Source: Siphonodentalium dalli
Taxonomy: Eukaryota > Mollusca > Scaphopoda > Gadilida > Siphonodentaliidae
Reading direction: 5' to 3'
DNA: 64,000 bases
Assembly: GCA_032622095.1 (NCBI GenBank)
Contig: CP136063.1
Coordinates: 63,003,897 to 63,067,896 of the forward strand
Shown here: positions 29,046-41,829 of the stretch, in pieces
How positions within the stretch are numbered: the stretch's first letter is position 1
Layout of the letters: each line of letters begins with the position of its first letter
The notes under the pieces: model-generated
Told to the model about the DNA's origin: nothing
Database searches by the model: none
What the model saw: only the letters and a program-made list of their open reading frames with translations
Translations under genes and position numbers: made by a program

Positions 29046-30940
29046 TATTGCTAATCTAGCATGTGTTGGAGACCCTCACCAAAAACGGCTAACATAAAAC
29101 TAAGTTAGATCTAACCTGAAATTCTTATAAGACGGTCACCGACGATCTAATGTCGAAATTTAACTGTCAAAAGTGAGATGGGCGGAGCTATAAAACTAAC
29201 ATATTTCACGTGTGCTCAGCTTAGAAGACTGCACAGTAGTTCTACCTTAGAAAATCTCCATTAAAAGAACTATAAAATTTCACGTATGCTTTATGTTAGA
29301 AAATTTCTACCTTAGTTCTATGTTAGACAAAATCGCACATGTGTCGAAGGTGTCGAGTGATGCAGAACACAGATTAATTAACTTTCGACAGGTTAAATAT
29401 ATTAAATACCATGCAGCTGGCTTACGTAACAAAAACAATTTCACATATAATACTATAATATATTGCTTTTCAAGACTATATAATAAATAATATAAAAAAT
29501 ACATGGAATATACATAACAAATAAATATCAACAACACAATATTGCACTTAATATGATTTAATTTATATATAGTGGAGAAACTTTAAATATTTTGCTTCCT
29601 CCACAGTTGATTGATCAATGCCATCACCAAAATAGGTAAGCCTCAAAATTCGGGAAATTTTCCCGACAAATTCGACATAGTTTCCTTAAATTTGGGCATT
29701 TCGGTTTTTTTTCTTCTTCCTGAAATTGGATTGTATTTGTTGACAAAATTTAGGCAATTAATATAAGTGGTTTTCCCATTTATGACCGAATTATGCATAT
29801 TTAAGTTAATAGAAATACGATATGTTGTATTTATGTGTATATACATGTACGTACACTATACATTATGTTAATAAAACTACTTTGAAATTTTCATTAGAGA
29901 CATTGTATGGCTTGAATCATGCACAGGAGCTTGTAACGCGCTCCGCTATATTTTATCACAGGCATTTCTGAAAAGATCATTTCTAAAAAAAATATCGCAC
30001 AAAACAAATAAAAATTTATTTTTTGTTGTGTTATATTTTTTTAGAAACAATCTTGTCAGAAATTCCAACGCCTGCAGTCATGGCATTGTGATATGCCTGC
30101 GTGATTTCTGCAATACTCGTGTGTATGCAACTATGCATGCATATTATATGCATGTATGATGTATCCATCTGAGATATAATTATAATGTACATTAATCGGG
30201 AGTGCGGCCTACACTTGTTTTTCTACGCTTCGCTATAAAATGGTGCTATCCAGCGATGTGTACTGCATTAGACATTTTATTTTGCAAATTATCTACATAG
30301 TGCATGCATGTTATTTTGCAGCCAGTTTTATACACACGTGACGAGTATACTAGTGAATTATATATATTTATGACAAAATACCTCATCATTTTCTAAATAT
30401 TAACACTACCGTACCGTACTTAATTGAAACATGTTTCTAAATTAATAAATAGCATCACACTATGTAGACAATCATTGCCGATTATAATGCAGTGCACATC
30501 CCCTGATTGTACCATTTAGCAATGCGTTGACACATAATTCATGTATTCGTGGTCCAACAACTTTAGAGTTATCAATCTTGCATGCTCTTGGACCAAATGA
30601 TTTGCGATTGGTGTCATTATAACAGTAGAGTTACCACACTTGGTCTATCAACAAGGACCACGTTCCACCAATGATGCACAATTCCATCGATTATGCGGCA
30701 TCATCATAGTGTGTGATATATAGAGAGGAGAACGTGGAAGCAGATGAGCTCAGTGGACACCAATATTGTGACGACTGGGGCATACAATATACAGTTATTG
30801 ACTGATATGGAGGGAGTTTTGTTATACGTGCATGTTCAATGTGAAGAAAGAAGACAGTCCATTGGGTCGACATGCTGGCTTGCGAGTTATGACACGTACC
30901 TGTACCGACTTCATATATAATCTGTCGCCTTTTTCAAGGA
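29046..30940. other. Unassigned intergenic
   Basis: AT-rich. The first 300 bases share TTAGAAAATTTCTAC-like words with the repeat at 50.8-51.1 kb. No gene recognised. Confidence 0.45.
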
Positions 30941-30954
30941 GAAAAACTACCTTC

Positions 30955-31800
30955 TCAATTTAAAGTTTGGTGCACCCCCTCCCTTGGATCCAAATTTTCC
31001 AAATCAACTGCCCTAAAAATTCCAAATTTCGGAAATTCCATATGCACCCCCTCCCCGTTGGGGTCCAAATTTCCAAATCTACATCTACTATAAGTGATAT
31101 CACTTACTCGCGGTGAATCCGCCATTTGGTCTCCGGAGGTCAAAGTTAACAAGTAGCATCTATTTTTAGCATATGACTCCAGTCTGGGAATTCCCAAAAT
31201 AAAATGGCAACAGGTCGTTACCGAATCGCAGGTGAGAGAACTTCATAAAACGAATTAAACACTCACCCTGCATACGTACAATACGTATAGGTTTCGCACA
31301 GTAGATGGATTGGATGTATCACGTATGTTTTTGAGTTATTTTTTTAACGTAAGAACTCGCTATTTATCAGTAACTTATGGGAAGTTCGTTGACAAAAAAG
31401 GGCGTCTGAATGTCTGCATCGTCACCAGATCCTAACTCTATAGATGACATGGCCACAAAACAATTCTTAAACACGTAGTTGCACTCAGAATAAATGAAAT
31501 TAAGCCATAAAATGTTGATAAAAAATTCTCGCACTCAGCTGTCGAATGTTTACAAATGGATGCTACTTCTCAACTTTGACCTTTTACCGGCTTTTACCGG
31601 TGGGTTGGATAAAAAGCTAGGAATCTGACCATATGGAACCATCGGCCATCTTGAAAATCGCGAACCAGTAATAAGGCTTATTCTAAAATATTTCCAATTT
31701 TCGGAAATTCTGTAGTTCCATTTGCACACCCCATCATTGGGATAAAATTTCCAACAGGATATTCCAGATATTTCGGAACTTTTCAACAAGTCACCCACCT
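30955..31800. repeat. Degenerate GCACCCCCTCCC / TTTCCAAATTT repeat
   Basis: Blocks TGCACCCCCTCCC, GG.TCCAAATTTTCCAAATC and AATTTCGGAAATTCC alternate at 30970-31080 and again at 31680-31790. The same words form the core of the hAT-like element at 40928-41314. Confidence 0.5.
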
Positions 31801-32799
31801 AGGAGACCAATTTGCCAACTTTGTATTACTTTATGTGGGCTTTTTGGACTTTATTGGGCGGGCTTTTCAAAATTGAATGAAATGATATATATATCAATAA
31901 ATAAATACGTAAAATACATCATAATAATACATCAATAATCATAAAATACTGTAAAATACAAAAGTTACACATACTCGTAAAGACATATATATGTGGGCAA
32001 TTTCACGAAGTTGTACTATGTTGAGTCCCTCCGTGATATCGGAACAAAATATAAACCCAATTTTAAATTTAGCATATGAATTAATAATAGTTTTTCTTTC
32101 TACATTAATGAATGTTTTTAAAAAAACATCATCCTAAAACTTGAAGGTTTATATACATGAGCCGGTCTGATGTACATGCATGAGGATTAACGGAATTTTG
32201 GAACATTATATATTTGGGCCCTATAATAAAAGTAATTTGATGTATATATGTACACTTATGATTGTTGACAGAGTTTTTGGAATAACATGCAATATGTCGC
32301 AAGTGTTATATATTTCAAAATTAATTTGAAACTTATAACGAAAGAGACATATTGCATGTTATGATTATAAAAAAATACATGTGTGCATTTATTTATGCGA
32401 GCTCAGCCGGATGGGAGATCGAGTAAACAAATGCAATGGCATAAATGATTATGATATAGTCATTTAAAGTAAATTATTTTATATGGTCCTCCTTGAGCCT
32501 AGTCCATTTGTATGTGAGACCATTCGGATGCGATGTGAAAACTAGATGCAGAGTATACTACTGCTCACGATATAGTAATTCACCATGCTAATCAGAAATA
32601 CTAGACATTCACATTCTTCTGTGTCATTGTCTTATGGATTGATTAGGGTGTTTGTTTAATCTATTTTATTTATTTATTTTTACCAGTATGTATATATGTT
32701 CCATGTTCCGATTTAATGTATATAATCCTGTTATCTTCTATACTGGAAGGAATAAAGATATATAAGTCCTGTGATCGGCCATACCTCTTAACGCGTACG
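31801..32799. other. Unassigned intergenic with one long hairpin
   Basis: At 32281-32362 ATAACATGCAATATGTC pairs exactly with its complement, and the stem continues imperfectly to TTTGAAA around a short AT loop. No gene seen. Confidence 0.5.
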
Positions 32800-33290
32800 T
32801 TAACAACAGAGGAGAAAAAGAGTTTGGAGTTTGGGATGATTCCCGGGAAGATTTGGTAGGGCAGTATGCCCTCCCCTACAACCTTCTTGTTGGATTCTGG
32901 TTTGTCGCTGAAGAGCGTTCTTGGTTATCATGTCCCCGAAGCAGGAAGCAGGAAGCTGTTGGTGGTAGGTGGTTTGTTCTTTGTTCTTTGTCTTGTGTCT
33001 TGTTGTTGTCATTGGGAGGAGTCAGTGCTGTGTGGGGACGGGATGGGTTATCTGGGCGTCTCTCAGTTAGCTTACATCCCGTCGTCTGTAACATGGATGA
33101 TCTGTATGGGTGTTGGTGATGTCGTTGATATGGTAGGGGTTGATGGCAGTGTCTTGGTCTGTTTTATTGTCTTGGTCTTTTGCTGTTTCCAGGAGGCGTA
33201 TTTGGCGTCTCTGAGAGGATGAGGTGGAAGGTTGAAGAGGCGGATGCATCTGGTGTTGTGGTGCCTGAAATGGTAGAGAACTCGTAGTTA
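32800..33290. other. GC-richer segment with overlapping broken frames
   Basis: Frames of 60-118 residues overlap on both strands. On the minus strand a polar, Gln/Thr/Arg-rich reading (HQMHPPLQPSTSSSQRRQ) changes frame twice. A TTTCAG acceptor-like site lies at its start near 33273. It could be a decayed exon or retroelement ORF. Not recognised. Confidence 0.3.
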
Positions 33291-33914
33291 ATTCAGTACA
33301 TAGTCGGGATTTACTTGTTTATTGGCACCTAATTCACCTAGGTATAAATGCCATTATATGCCGATAGCTACTATCTGATACTGATGCATAGCCATGGTTA
33401 CCTAGTCTGTATGATTTCAATGAAAGTGTCCACATATATATTTAGGTGAACACAAGCAACGCCCCGTAATAAGGATTAACCCATCTGCCCTCGCATGTGT
33501 GGATGGCGGTGAATTTATGGGCAAAATGTCATTTTTTTCATTTTAATGCACTTTAAATCTAAGTGCCAAATTTTTATCGATTTGTTGAATTTGAACGGTG
33601 AAAATTATGTAATACCAGGTGTTATAATATCGGAAATGTTAACCCATGGGTGCTGTAATGCTTGGCTGAGAACGAATTTAATGTTGTTAACACCCGGTAG
33701 TACAGGATTTTCATCTTTCAAATTCAGCAAATCGATAAAAAATTAGGCATAAAAATCATTACATGCTCATGCGCCATATATGTCTTGCATATACATGGTG
33801 CCATCCATCAAACTAATCTCCTCGATTAATTATGATTCAGGAGTCCTAAAACCTGCCTTTATACCAAACCACACGGTAAACGGCATGTGGTAGCATGGCT
33901 AGTACACTGAAATA
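33291..33914. other. Unassigned intergenic
   Basis: Nothing recognised. Confidence 0.4.
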
Positions 33915-35455
33915 ATGTCTGACACTAGTTCAACAGATCACAGTAATACAATCCGATATACAAGCTGGAATGTGCAAGGGATCCGTAAAAAAATAAGAGA
34001 TCCAGATTTTAGAAACCAAATAGAGAGATATGAGTTTATTACTCTGGTAGAAACGTGGCATCAAGATTCACCAGATATTCATTTAGAAGGGTATGAAAAT
34101 ATAAATTTAAGTCGTTCCCAGGCCAAGAAAAAGGGTGGTATAGCCTTTTGTTTTCTCTCAAAATTCAAAAAGTACATGCGAAAAGTCTACACTGTAAACG
34201 AGGTAGCGCTATGTGCCGAGTTCGATGGTCAAATGCTTAATCAATCCACAAAAGTAATATTTGTGTCATTGTATATTCCTCCCAGCAATTCTAGTTTTTG
34301 GAAGACGAAAGATAAAGACGATGATATATTTGAATGTGTCGAGAAGGCTTTAGCTCGATCATACAAGAGCGGTGAACTATTAAATCTCGGCGGGGATTTC
34401 AATGCACGCATATATGTGAATTGCCAGACCACGTGGTATCTGACAGTGATAAGCACACGCCACTCCCAGCTGATTACATAATTGACACGTGCCCCAATAG
34501 AGCCAGTATGGATAGTCGTATAAACTCTTTTGGTCGTCAGCTCATAAATCTCAGCCGAAGTAGTGGTATTCGTGTAATTAATGGACGATCTACAGGCGAT
34601 AGACTTGGTCATTTCACAAGCTATCAATATAATGGGGCGAGCGTCGTTGATTATATCCTTATAACAGAGAGTTTTCTTTGCGCGGTTGATTACTTTTGTG
34701 TTAAACTTCCAACTGAATTCTCTGACCATTGTCAATTAGTTCTTCACTTAAAATGCGACAATGAACGATGCCAATCACAAAACAAATATAAATATACCCA
34801 ACTTAGAACACATCTTAAATGGGCAGAGCACAGTGAGGAGAAATTACGCAACGCCATGCATAATACGTCCATTCGCGGACGCTTAGCTGATTATAAAACG
34901 TATCACTATGAGCATGATGTTTATGGTGCCAAAAATGCGACCAAAGACCTTATGCAAATAGTAAAAGACGTAAACATGTGTACGGAGGGTAGAAAATGGT
35001 TTGACGAACAATGTAGGGAATTCAAGCGCGATCTCGGAAAAATCATTAACGATATGAGGAATAACCCATTTGACCCAAACCCAAGAACGCGATACCATGT
35101 GAAACGAAAAGCGTACAAAAAGGCCCTGAAGGCTAAACGACGAGCATTCTACGCAGATATATTGTAAACTAGATACGTTAGAGACAACCAACCCAAAACA
35201 ATATTGGGAAATCATAACAAAAATGTGACAGAGACCGGTCTCACAAAATGAACTTGATGCTGATCGATCAGTTGATTTTTTCACTGAGCTTTATTGTCCG
35301 AAACCTGATAATCCAGATTGTGGATTATCTTCGGACACATATCAAACTTGTAATCAAGCTATTAATGTGGCTCAAAGTACCAAACTCACGCCTGAGGATA
35401 TGTCTAGTACAGTCTGTGGCCTGGCGACTGGGGTAACTTTGGGATACAGGTGGTC
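33915..35455 (+). pseudogene. Non-LTR retrotransposon fragment: AP-like endonuclease, RT lost
   Basis: The frame from 33915 shows the EEP/APE endonuclease order: YTSWNVQGIRKK (Asn), LVETWH (catalytic Glu), GGIAFCF, then NLGGDFNARI (Asp/Asn). A ~1-base frameshift near 34415 moves it to a second frame (to 35167) with NGRSTGDRLGHFTSY, SVVDYILI and FSDHCQLVL (the Ser-Asp-His motif). A third shift near 35168 leads to ETTNPKQYWEIITKM, the usual linker before RT, and SVDFFTELYCPKPDNPDC, then similarity ends near 35455 before any RT motif. All endonuclease active-site motifs are present, but two frameshifts and loss of the RT make it dead. Confidence 0.85.
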
Positions 35456-35622
35456 ATTCCTTTAAAGTTGCATGTAGCATCTTCACAGTATAAGTAAGTA
35501 AGTTTTATTTGACAATCTTATGACATTTGACATAGACATAGAAACAGATATATGGTTACCCGATACCCCATGCAGTGCAGTATAGGTCGATGCATAGCAT
35601 GCGAAAAATTCCCGAAATTATG

Positions 35623-36340
35623 CGCTCTCATAACTTGTAATCGGACCCCCCCCCCCCCCCTTAAAAATTCCTAGACCCGCCTGATAATAAATTAAGCTTT
35701 TGGAAATCGTGAATCGGCGTGACGAAGTTTATAAATTATAATGACGAAGTTAAAATATAATGGCTTTCTGTGTCGTTTTCTGGATACAAAAATGTCTCTA
35801 TAGCTGTGCACAGGATGAGTAACATCTTTGTCTTTTAACTGCCATTAAAAATAACTGTATGGTTTTATCACAAGACCAACATTCAAATAGGAATTTACCC
35901 AATGCATGGTATAATACTTACGTACGAAAAACTGTCAAACCTCATATGGCTTTCATTATGTCATTGACAATGTCGCTTTTATATGGCGTTTCCTATATAG
36001 CTGTTGATAATGTTTCCTGGCGTTACATTGGAAGTAACTTCCAATTGATATAATCTCCAGATTTACCATTACCATTAACGTATCGACGTGTAACACCGTG
36101 CACGGATCATAGTTTGTATTTCGATTTCCAGTAACTGGAATATATTCTGTTCGTGCGTTATTGTTATTCCAGTGAGTTTCTTTTTGGTGAGTGTTGTTAC
36201 TTATACTATTACTAAATTCGTGAATAATTTGATTATGATTACATTACTCGTATTTAAATTCGCGCAGTACTACTTTTCGCTGTCACAGTTCAGAAACAAC
36301 ATAAAATGAATACAGAAATACCCAGAATTTGCTAAAATTC
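35623..36340 (+). repeat. Exact tandem duplication, unit 1 (718 bp)
   Basis: Matches 36341-37060 by eye over its whole length except a poly-C run of 15 versus 17. The 64-residue frame at 35859 is repeated at 36579. Not recognised as a gene. Confidence 0.95.
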
Positions 36341-37060
36341 CGCTCTCATAACTTGTAATCGGACCCCCCCCCCCCCCCCCTTAAAAATTCCTAGACCCGC
36401 CTGATAATAAATTAAGCTTTTGGAAATCGTGAATCGGCGTGACGAAGTTTATAAATTATAATGACGAAGTTAAAATATAATGGCTTTCTGTGTCGTTTTC
36501 TGGATACAAAAATGTCTCTATAGCTGTGCACAGGATGAGTAACATCTTTGTCTTTTAACTGCCATTAAAAATAACTGTATGGTTTTATCACAAGACCAAC
36601 ATTCAAATAGGAATTTACCCAATGCATGGTATAATACTTACGTACGAAAAACTGTCAAACCTCATATGGCTTTCATTATGTCATTGACAATGTCGCTTTT
36701 ATATGGCGTTTCCTATATAGCTGTTGATAATGTTTCCTGGCGTTACATTGGAAGTAACTTCCAATTGATATAATCTCCAGATTTACCATTACCATTAACG
36801 TATCGACGTGTAACACCGTGCACGGATCATAGTTTGTATTTCGATTTCCAGTAACTGGAATATATTCTGTTCGTGCGTTATTGTTATTCCAGTGAGTTTC
36901 TTTTTGGTGAGTGTTGTTACTTATACTATTACTAAATTCGTGAATAATTTGATTATGATTACATTACTCGTATTTAAATTCGCGCAGTACTACTTTTCGC
37001 TGTCACAGTTCAGAAACAACATAAAATGAATACAGAAATACCCAGAATTTGCTAAAATTC
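36341..37060 (+). repeat. Exact tandem duplication, unit 2 (720 bp)
   Basis: Second unit. The junction reads AAAATTC-CGCTCTCATAAC. It is either very recent or an assembly artefact anchored on the C-run. Confidence 0.95.
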
Positions 37061-37149
37061 CGAATGTCATGTGACACATGCATAACTACAATTTGTTGGT
37101 TATTCTTCATTGATTGTATATCTTAAGACAATCAGTCTTCTTACTTCTA

Positions 37150-37620
37150 CAAGGGATCTGATAATGTTTAAAGCTATATGATAGTTGCTGCTCTATACAT
37201 AAACCCAATTAAATAATGGTGTCGACAATACATGTATAAATCTAAAGTTTCCATCGTGTGTTCATGAAATTTAAGTTCTTCAACCCAACATGTTGGAGTT
37301 CTGGAAATAGCACATGCAATAAATTGTATATACAACGAATTAACGACACGTATGAACCATAGTAACAATGAAAATAGACCACATGTATAAATTATACACT
37401 AATTATAAAATTCCACAATTTCTAATGATAACTTATTAATAACCCGGCTGTCAGCAAGTGTAGTCAGATCAGTGTTTTCAGACAACTGTAATACCGAATA
37501 ATTATATAGTTCACTCCGTCTCAGTATCTAAAATAAAATTATCGGAAAAATACTGTATATATATATCGTACCATATTTCGCTTAGTTTTAAATTCGCGCG
37601 AAAAATAGTACTGCGCGAAT
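37150..37620 (-). repeat. Dispersed ~470-bp repeat (inverted copy at 46030-46495)
   Basis: Shared blocks as reverse complement include CCATAGTAACAATG, CCCAACATGTTGGAG, ACACGTATGAACC, CAGTGTTTTCAGACAACTGT and TTATCGGAAAAATACTGTA. Ends carry GCGCGAA.TTA and AATAGTACTGCGCGAAT words, which may be its termini. Confidence 0.75.
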
Positions 37621-38736
37621 TCAAGTACTAGTAAGGTATATGACTGTGAAGAGAAAATGTTTAATCCAATTCTGCAATATAATTATAGATAGTATCGAAT
37701 ATACTAGGAAATAGCATTGGTCACATTATCCGCCATATAATCTCAAGCAATGCCATGGTGTTTGGCAATGTGATATTTTTTTATCTCATCAATGCACACG
37801 CTGGCTGGTTCCTGGGGGAATTTTTTTCTATTAGCCCGCAAAGAGCCTACACTGGAAATTAATTCCAAGGAAATTTCTAGTAGCTATCCCTAAGCCAACA
37901 TCTGGTAGACATTTTCCGTGGACAGCAGGGGGAAGGGGTCGGTCGGGCAAAGAATGTTGGGTGCAATGTGGAAACAAGACAAATTATTTGATATTCTGTG
38001 TCATGAAAAATTTCCAGTTTCACCTCGCCACTTTTATAAAATGATATCATATTCAGCTTTATTGGATAATATATAAGTACCATTCCCCATATGATATTAT
38101 AATTTTGGAGATCAAAGTACTCCTATTGAGTCCTCTATTTCACCAATTTCTGACTTCCCGCAACTCGTCCTGACTATATAATAGGATACACAATTTGATG
38201 TATTATACACAGGGTACAAGGACGGGGTGTGTGGTTGATTGCCAGCCTCAATGGTGATATGATACTCAATTCATAACAATATTGAGTTTTTAGAACAAAC
38301 ACATATCCATATTTAAATAACATGTTCCCTAAAAAATATCTGCAGTTTATGCTTGAATTTATTTCTTCAAAGCACGTGTTAAGTTGCTTTTCACTTCTTT
38401 CCGACCTGTTATAATTGCAAAAAATCAACTGCTTTTATTTCTCCTATAACTTTCTCCTATAAAATGAACTATAAATTATACATGGTTGTGTTTCACAGAT
38501 GTTATACTACATGCTTACCTAGAAATAATAAAAAGATGTTAAAAGGTTGTGTCATAAAAAGAACTTTTGCATGATTTTTTCCGTTTTTGTGCAACCACAA
38601 CTAGAAATGAAATGAGAGTAGAATTGACTTTGGGTCAAAATAAGGTAGTCCTGCAACCAATCTACCCCGCCCAGGTAATGGTGTCCTCCATAAATGTTTA
38701 TTTTTTTTATATAATTGCAAAATTGTTGCTTTTTAG
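37621..38736. other. Unassigned intergenic
   Basis: No gene or repeat recognised. Confidence 0.4.
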
Positions 38737-39716
38737 CTCAACTTTACTTTGTAAAGTTTGAGCTATTGCCATGGCTTTGTCGTCCGTCGTCCGTGTGTAC
38801 GTGTGTACGTAAGGCGTCAACAATGCAGGCTACAGGTCGTACCTTTCGTCGGATCATTATGATATTTGTCATAGCTGTTGACATCAACATTTAGACCAGA
38901 AAAATTAATTTTGGGGTCATTCGGAAAAAAAACATGGCCGCCAGTGGCCATATTGGATTTCAAAATTCTATCCATTAGCACGGGCTACAGGCCGTACTGT
39001 TTGTCTGATCTTCATGAAATTTGTCATGGATGTTAATATTGACATGTAGATGGGAACGAGTAATTTTGGGGTCATTCGGCCCAAAAACATGGCCGCCAGC
39101 AGCCATCTTGGATTTTACTCTTTGTATGACTAAATTATTTAGCACGGGCTACAGGTCGTACTTTTAGTCTGATCATCATAAATTTTGTCAAGAATGTTAA
39201 TAATGACATGTAGATGGGAACGAGTCATTTTGGGGTCATTCGGCCAAAAAACATGGCTGCCAGCAGCCATCTTGTATTTTACTCTTTGTATGACTAAATC
39301 CTTTAGCACGGGCTACAGGTCGTACCTTTAGTCTGATCATCATAAAATTTGTCATGGCTGTTGAAATTGGAATGTAGATGGGAACGAGTCATTTTGGGGT
39401 CATTCAGGCAAAAAACATGGCCGCCAGCAGCCATCTTGGATTTTACTCTTTGTATGACTAAATTCTTTAGCACGGGCTGCAGGTCGTTCCTTTAGTCTGA
39501 TCGTCATAAAATTTGTCATGGATGTTAACGATGACATGTAAATGGGAACGACTCATTTTGGGGTCATTCGGCTGAAAACATGGCCGCCAGCAGCCATCTT
39601 GGATTTAAATTTTCTCTTCATGTCTATAAACTAGTATTAGACATTCAACTTTCCACATTCCTAATCGCTCCATTGACTGTAATACATTAAATTATTCCCT
39701 TTCCAAGTTGAGCTAC
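38737..39716 (+). mobile_element. Element with AGCTCAA..TTGAGCT ends and a 164-bp tandem array
   Basis: Starts AGCTCAACTTTACTTTGTAAAG, followed by a TCGTCCGTCGTCCGTGTGTACG block, and ends CTTTCCAAGTTGAGCT. Inside are five ~164-bp tandem units (about 38815, 38977, 39141, 39305, 39469). Each carries AGCACGGGCTACAGGTCGTA, ATTTTGGGGTCATTCGG and ATGGCCGCCAGCAGCCATCT. Families like this are common in bivalve genomes (from general knowledge). Non-coding. Confidence 0.85.
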
Positions 39717-40919
39717 AGTGTCATTGACACTTTCATTTGTCATTCTGTGATGTGGGGGTAGGTGCTGATCCAGGGTTCCCACCGATTTTTCAAAATCAAA
39801 TTCAAGGACTATCTAAGTACTTATCAGGACCACATAGCTGCTTTTTCAAGGACTTTAACATCACAATGCACTTTACTTTTGAAACCTTTAACCAAAGAAA
39901 GGCCACGCCTAAGTCTTTTACAGAATGTATTAATACACAAATTATTTTAATGTAAAGCAATGGCATGAGAGCAACTCAGTAGATTATACCATACACCATT
40001 GGTACAGGATTTTCTTTGTTAATTAGACTGTAGTTTATATTCAATAAATATTATCATTATGCAGTTTGTTTTAAAGTCAAAATTAGGTAAATTAATGTAT
40101 TTGCATAAAATGTGCAACATTTAAGAGAAAACTTGCTTCGGCCCCAGACACCCACGTACCCAAATGGACCTGTGTATGGCACTTTTTTGTGTGCCCCCCT
40201 GTTGTACCCCTTGGAAGGTTTTGCCGACCCTGGGTAAATTACATATTTTATTGTATTGAGGTGCCGATGAGCATATGCCTAATAACACAGGGGCTCGTAA
40301 AGCGCTCCGCTACCCGGCCTGCCCCTCCACCCCCACTACGCGTACGCCCCTGATCAAGTTACGCTCTTGGCAGGAAAACAGGAAAAGATGAACTGTAGAA
40401 CCACCACATTAAAACCAGCACATGAAACCGATTTGCTTTAATTGCTCTTTGAGGTTGCTGAAGAGAGAAGGAACTTGACCGATCTTCCTCCGTGGCAGCT
40501 TGAAAACCCTATTAATGTCAAGATGCAATCAAATCCGGGAGTTTGTGAATCCTGCTGATAAAATGTTTAAATCTCATGGGGTATGGTATCTGGGACTTTG
40601 TTATGTCGAGGATACATTGGTAGCCAAGCATTATTTGAGTGTTAGTGGACGTCTCTGTCGAGAGATCTGCTTGTGAAATTGCCGCCTGCCATACTATTAG
40701 AGTTTATATATATATATATATATATATAGTGCATTGCTTCCCAGCTTGTTCTCATGACAATAGTTAGTTTTAGGTCCTATATATAAGGCACTAGTTCAAC
40801 CGTTTCACATAATAAATATATATATGAAACTATTTAAATGTGACGTGTGGACCTTATAGTATTTCAAAATAAATGGTCCTAAATGAACAACATATCATGA
40901 AATAGTTCCATAATGGAAT
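39717..40919. other. Unassigned intergenic with (TA)n
   Basis: Dinucleotide (TA)12 at 40704-40728. A C-rich stretch around 40140-40360 resembles the GTGCC/CCCACC family. No gene assigned. Confidence 0.4.
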
Positions 40920-40927
40920 CGTGTGGA

Positions 40928-41314
40928 CAGGGACGTTGCGAAGAGGTCAGGGATGGGGATGTCCACTTCCGAAATTCCTATTGCACCCCCCCCCCCTTGG
41001 ATCAAAATTTTTCAAATCTACCACCCTAAAAGTTCAAATTTTCGGGATTTCCAATTGCACCCCCCCCCCCATTGAGTCTAATTTTTTTCCAAATCTACTA
41101 CCAGTATTCTAAAATTTCCAAATTTTCAACTGAATATTCCCGGAATTTGACAACTAAAACATTAAAATTACAGGTATAAACTTAAGAATTCCTACCAAAT
41201 TCTACCTGAAATTCCCAAAATTTCGAATTTTGACCTCCGAATTTCCAAAAGTTGAAAATGTTGGCAAATATTGGGAGGGGTGTGACACCCCCACCCCCTG
41301 TAGCGACGTCCCTA
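40928..41314. mobile_element. hAT-like MITE with tandem-repeat core
   Basis: Inverted ends CAGGGACGTTGCGAAG and TAGGGACGTCGCTACAG, flanked by an exact 8-bp duplication CGTGTGGA (40920-40927 and 41315-41322), the hallmark of hAT transposition. The core has two degenerate ~75-bp units (TTGCACCCCC, TTTTTCCAAATCTAC). It would lie within the first intron of the exon at 41389-41599 if that gene is real. Confidence 0.88.
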
Positions 41315-41388
41315 CGTGTGGATCAAAATGTTGAAACAGTGAAATAGGCCCATGACTGTTGTATATATATTATCAATTATGTACTTAC

Positions 41389-41599
41389 CTTTGTGGATGA
41401 GTTGAACTGTTCCAATGTAATCTATGTCAATATTTCGTTCTTTGCCAGTGCCATCGGATGCCTTTATTCTATATTGCACAGAAACAGTTTCCAAAAGCAT
41501 GAATTCAGCACTACTTGTCGCAGCAGTTTTCTTAAGCTTTTTCATCGGTAAACACTCGAACTTTCCGCTATCTTCGGTGAAATAAACTAACGCAAACAT
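41389..41599 (-). CDS. Candidate first coding exon of a spliced gene, function unknown
   Basis: On the minus strand an ATG at 41599 opens 70 codons: MFALVYFTEDSGKFECLPMK, then KLKK, a Ser/Thr/Ala stretch, VQYRIKASDGTGKE, and IDYIGTVQLIHK. It runs exactly into CAAAG|GTAAGTAC, a near-perfect splice donor at 41389/41388 (phase 1). In-frame sequence extends upstream to an earlier ATG at 41638. The N-terminus resembles the start of many invertebrate proteins that carry a short MFALV-type domain, sometimes before BEN domains; that resemblance is from memory and uncertain. No second exon could be identified downstream, and the hAT-like MITE lies 75 bases into the putative intron. Confidence 0.45.
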
Positions 41600-41740
41600 A
41601 ATTTCTTCAAATATTTGAACAGAACTAAAATTACGCAACCAGATCAGATGAAGAATAATTAGTAACTTGTACAGGCGGGACCACTCATATATAGCTATTC
41701 GGATCGGCTCACGTTACGTATATACCATGCTCGGTTAACT

Positions 41741-41826
41741 TCAGATGAGGTTTCCAGAGGGTGAATTTACTCATGCTAGCCGGCTATGCTGGACAGCCTA
41801 ATTAAATTCACCCTCTGGAGACATCG
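41741..41826. repeat. Hairpin, 17-bp arms
   Basis: TCCAGAGGGTGAATTTA pairs exactly with its complement across a ~45-bp loop. Confidence 0.75.
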
Positions 41827-41829
41827 CAA

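Noticed and set aside
32853-33222. 88- and 118-residue overlapping plus-strand frames
   Set aside because: They overlap in different frames and face several minus-strand frames. The composition suggests a decayed sequence rather than a gene.
35859-36053. 64-residue frame repeated at 36579
   Set aside because: The repetition is explained by the exact tandem DNA duplication; no domain and no independent evidence of coding.
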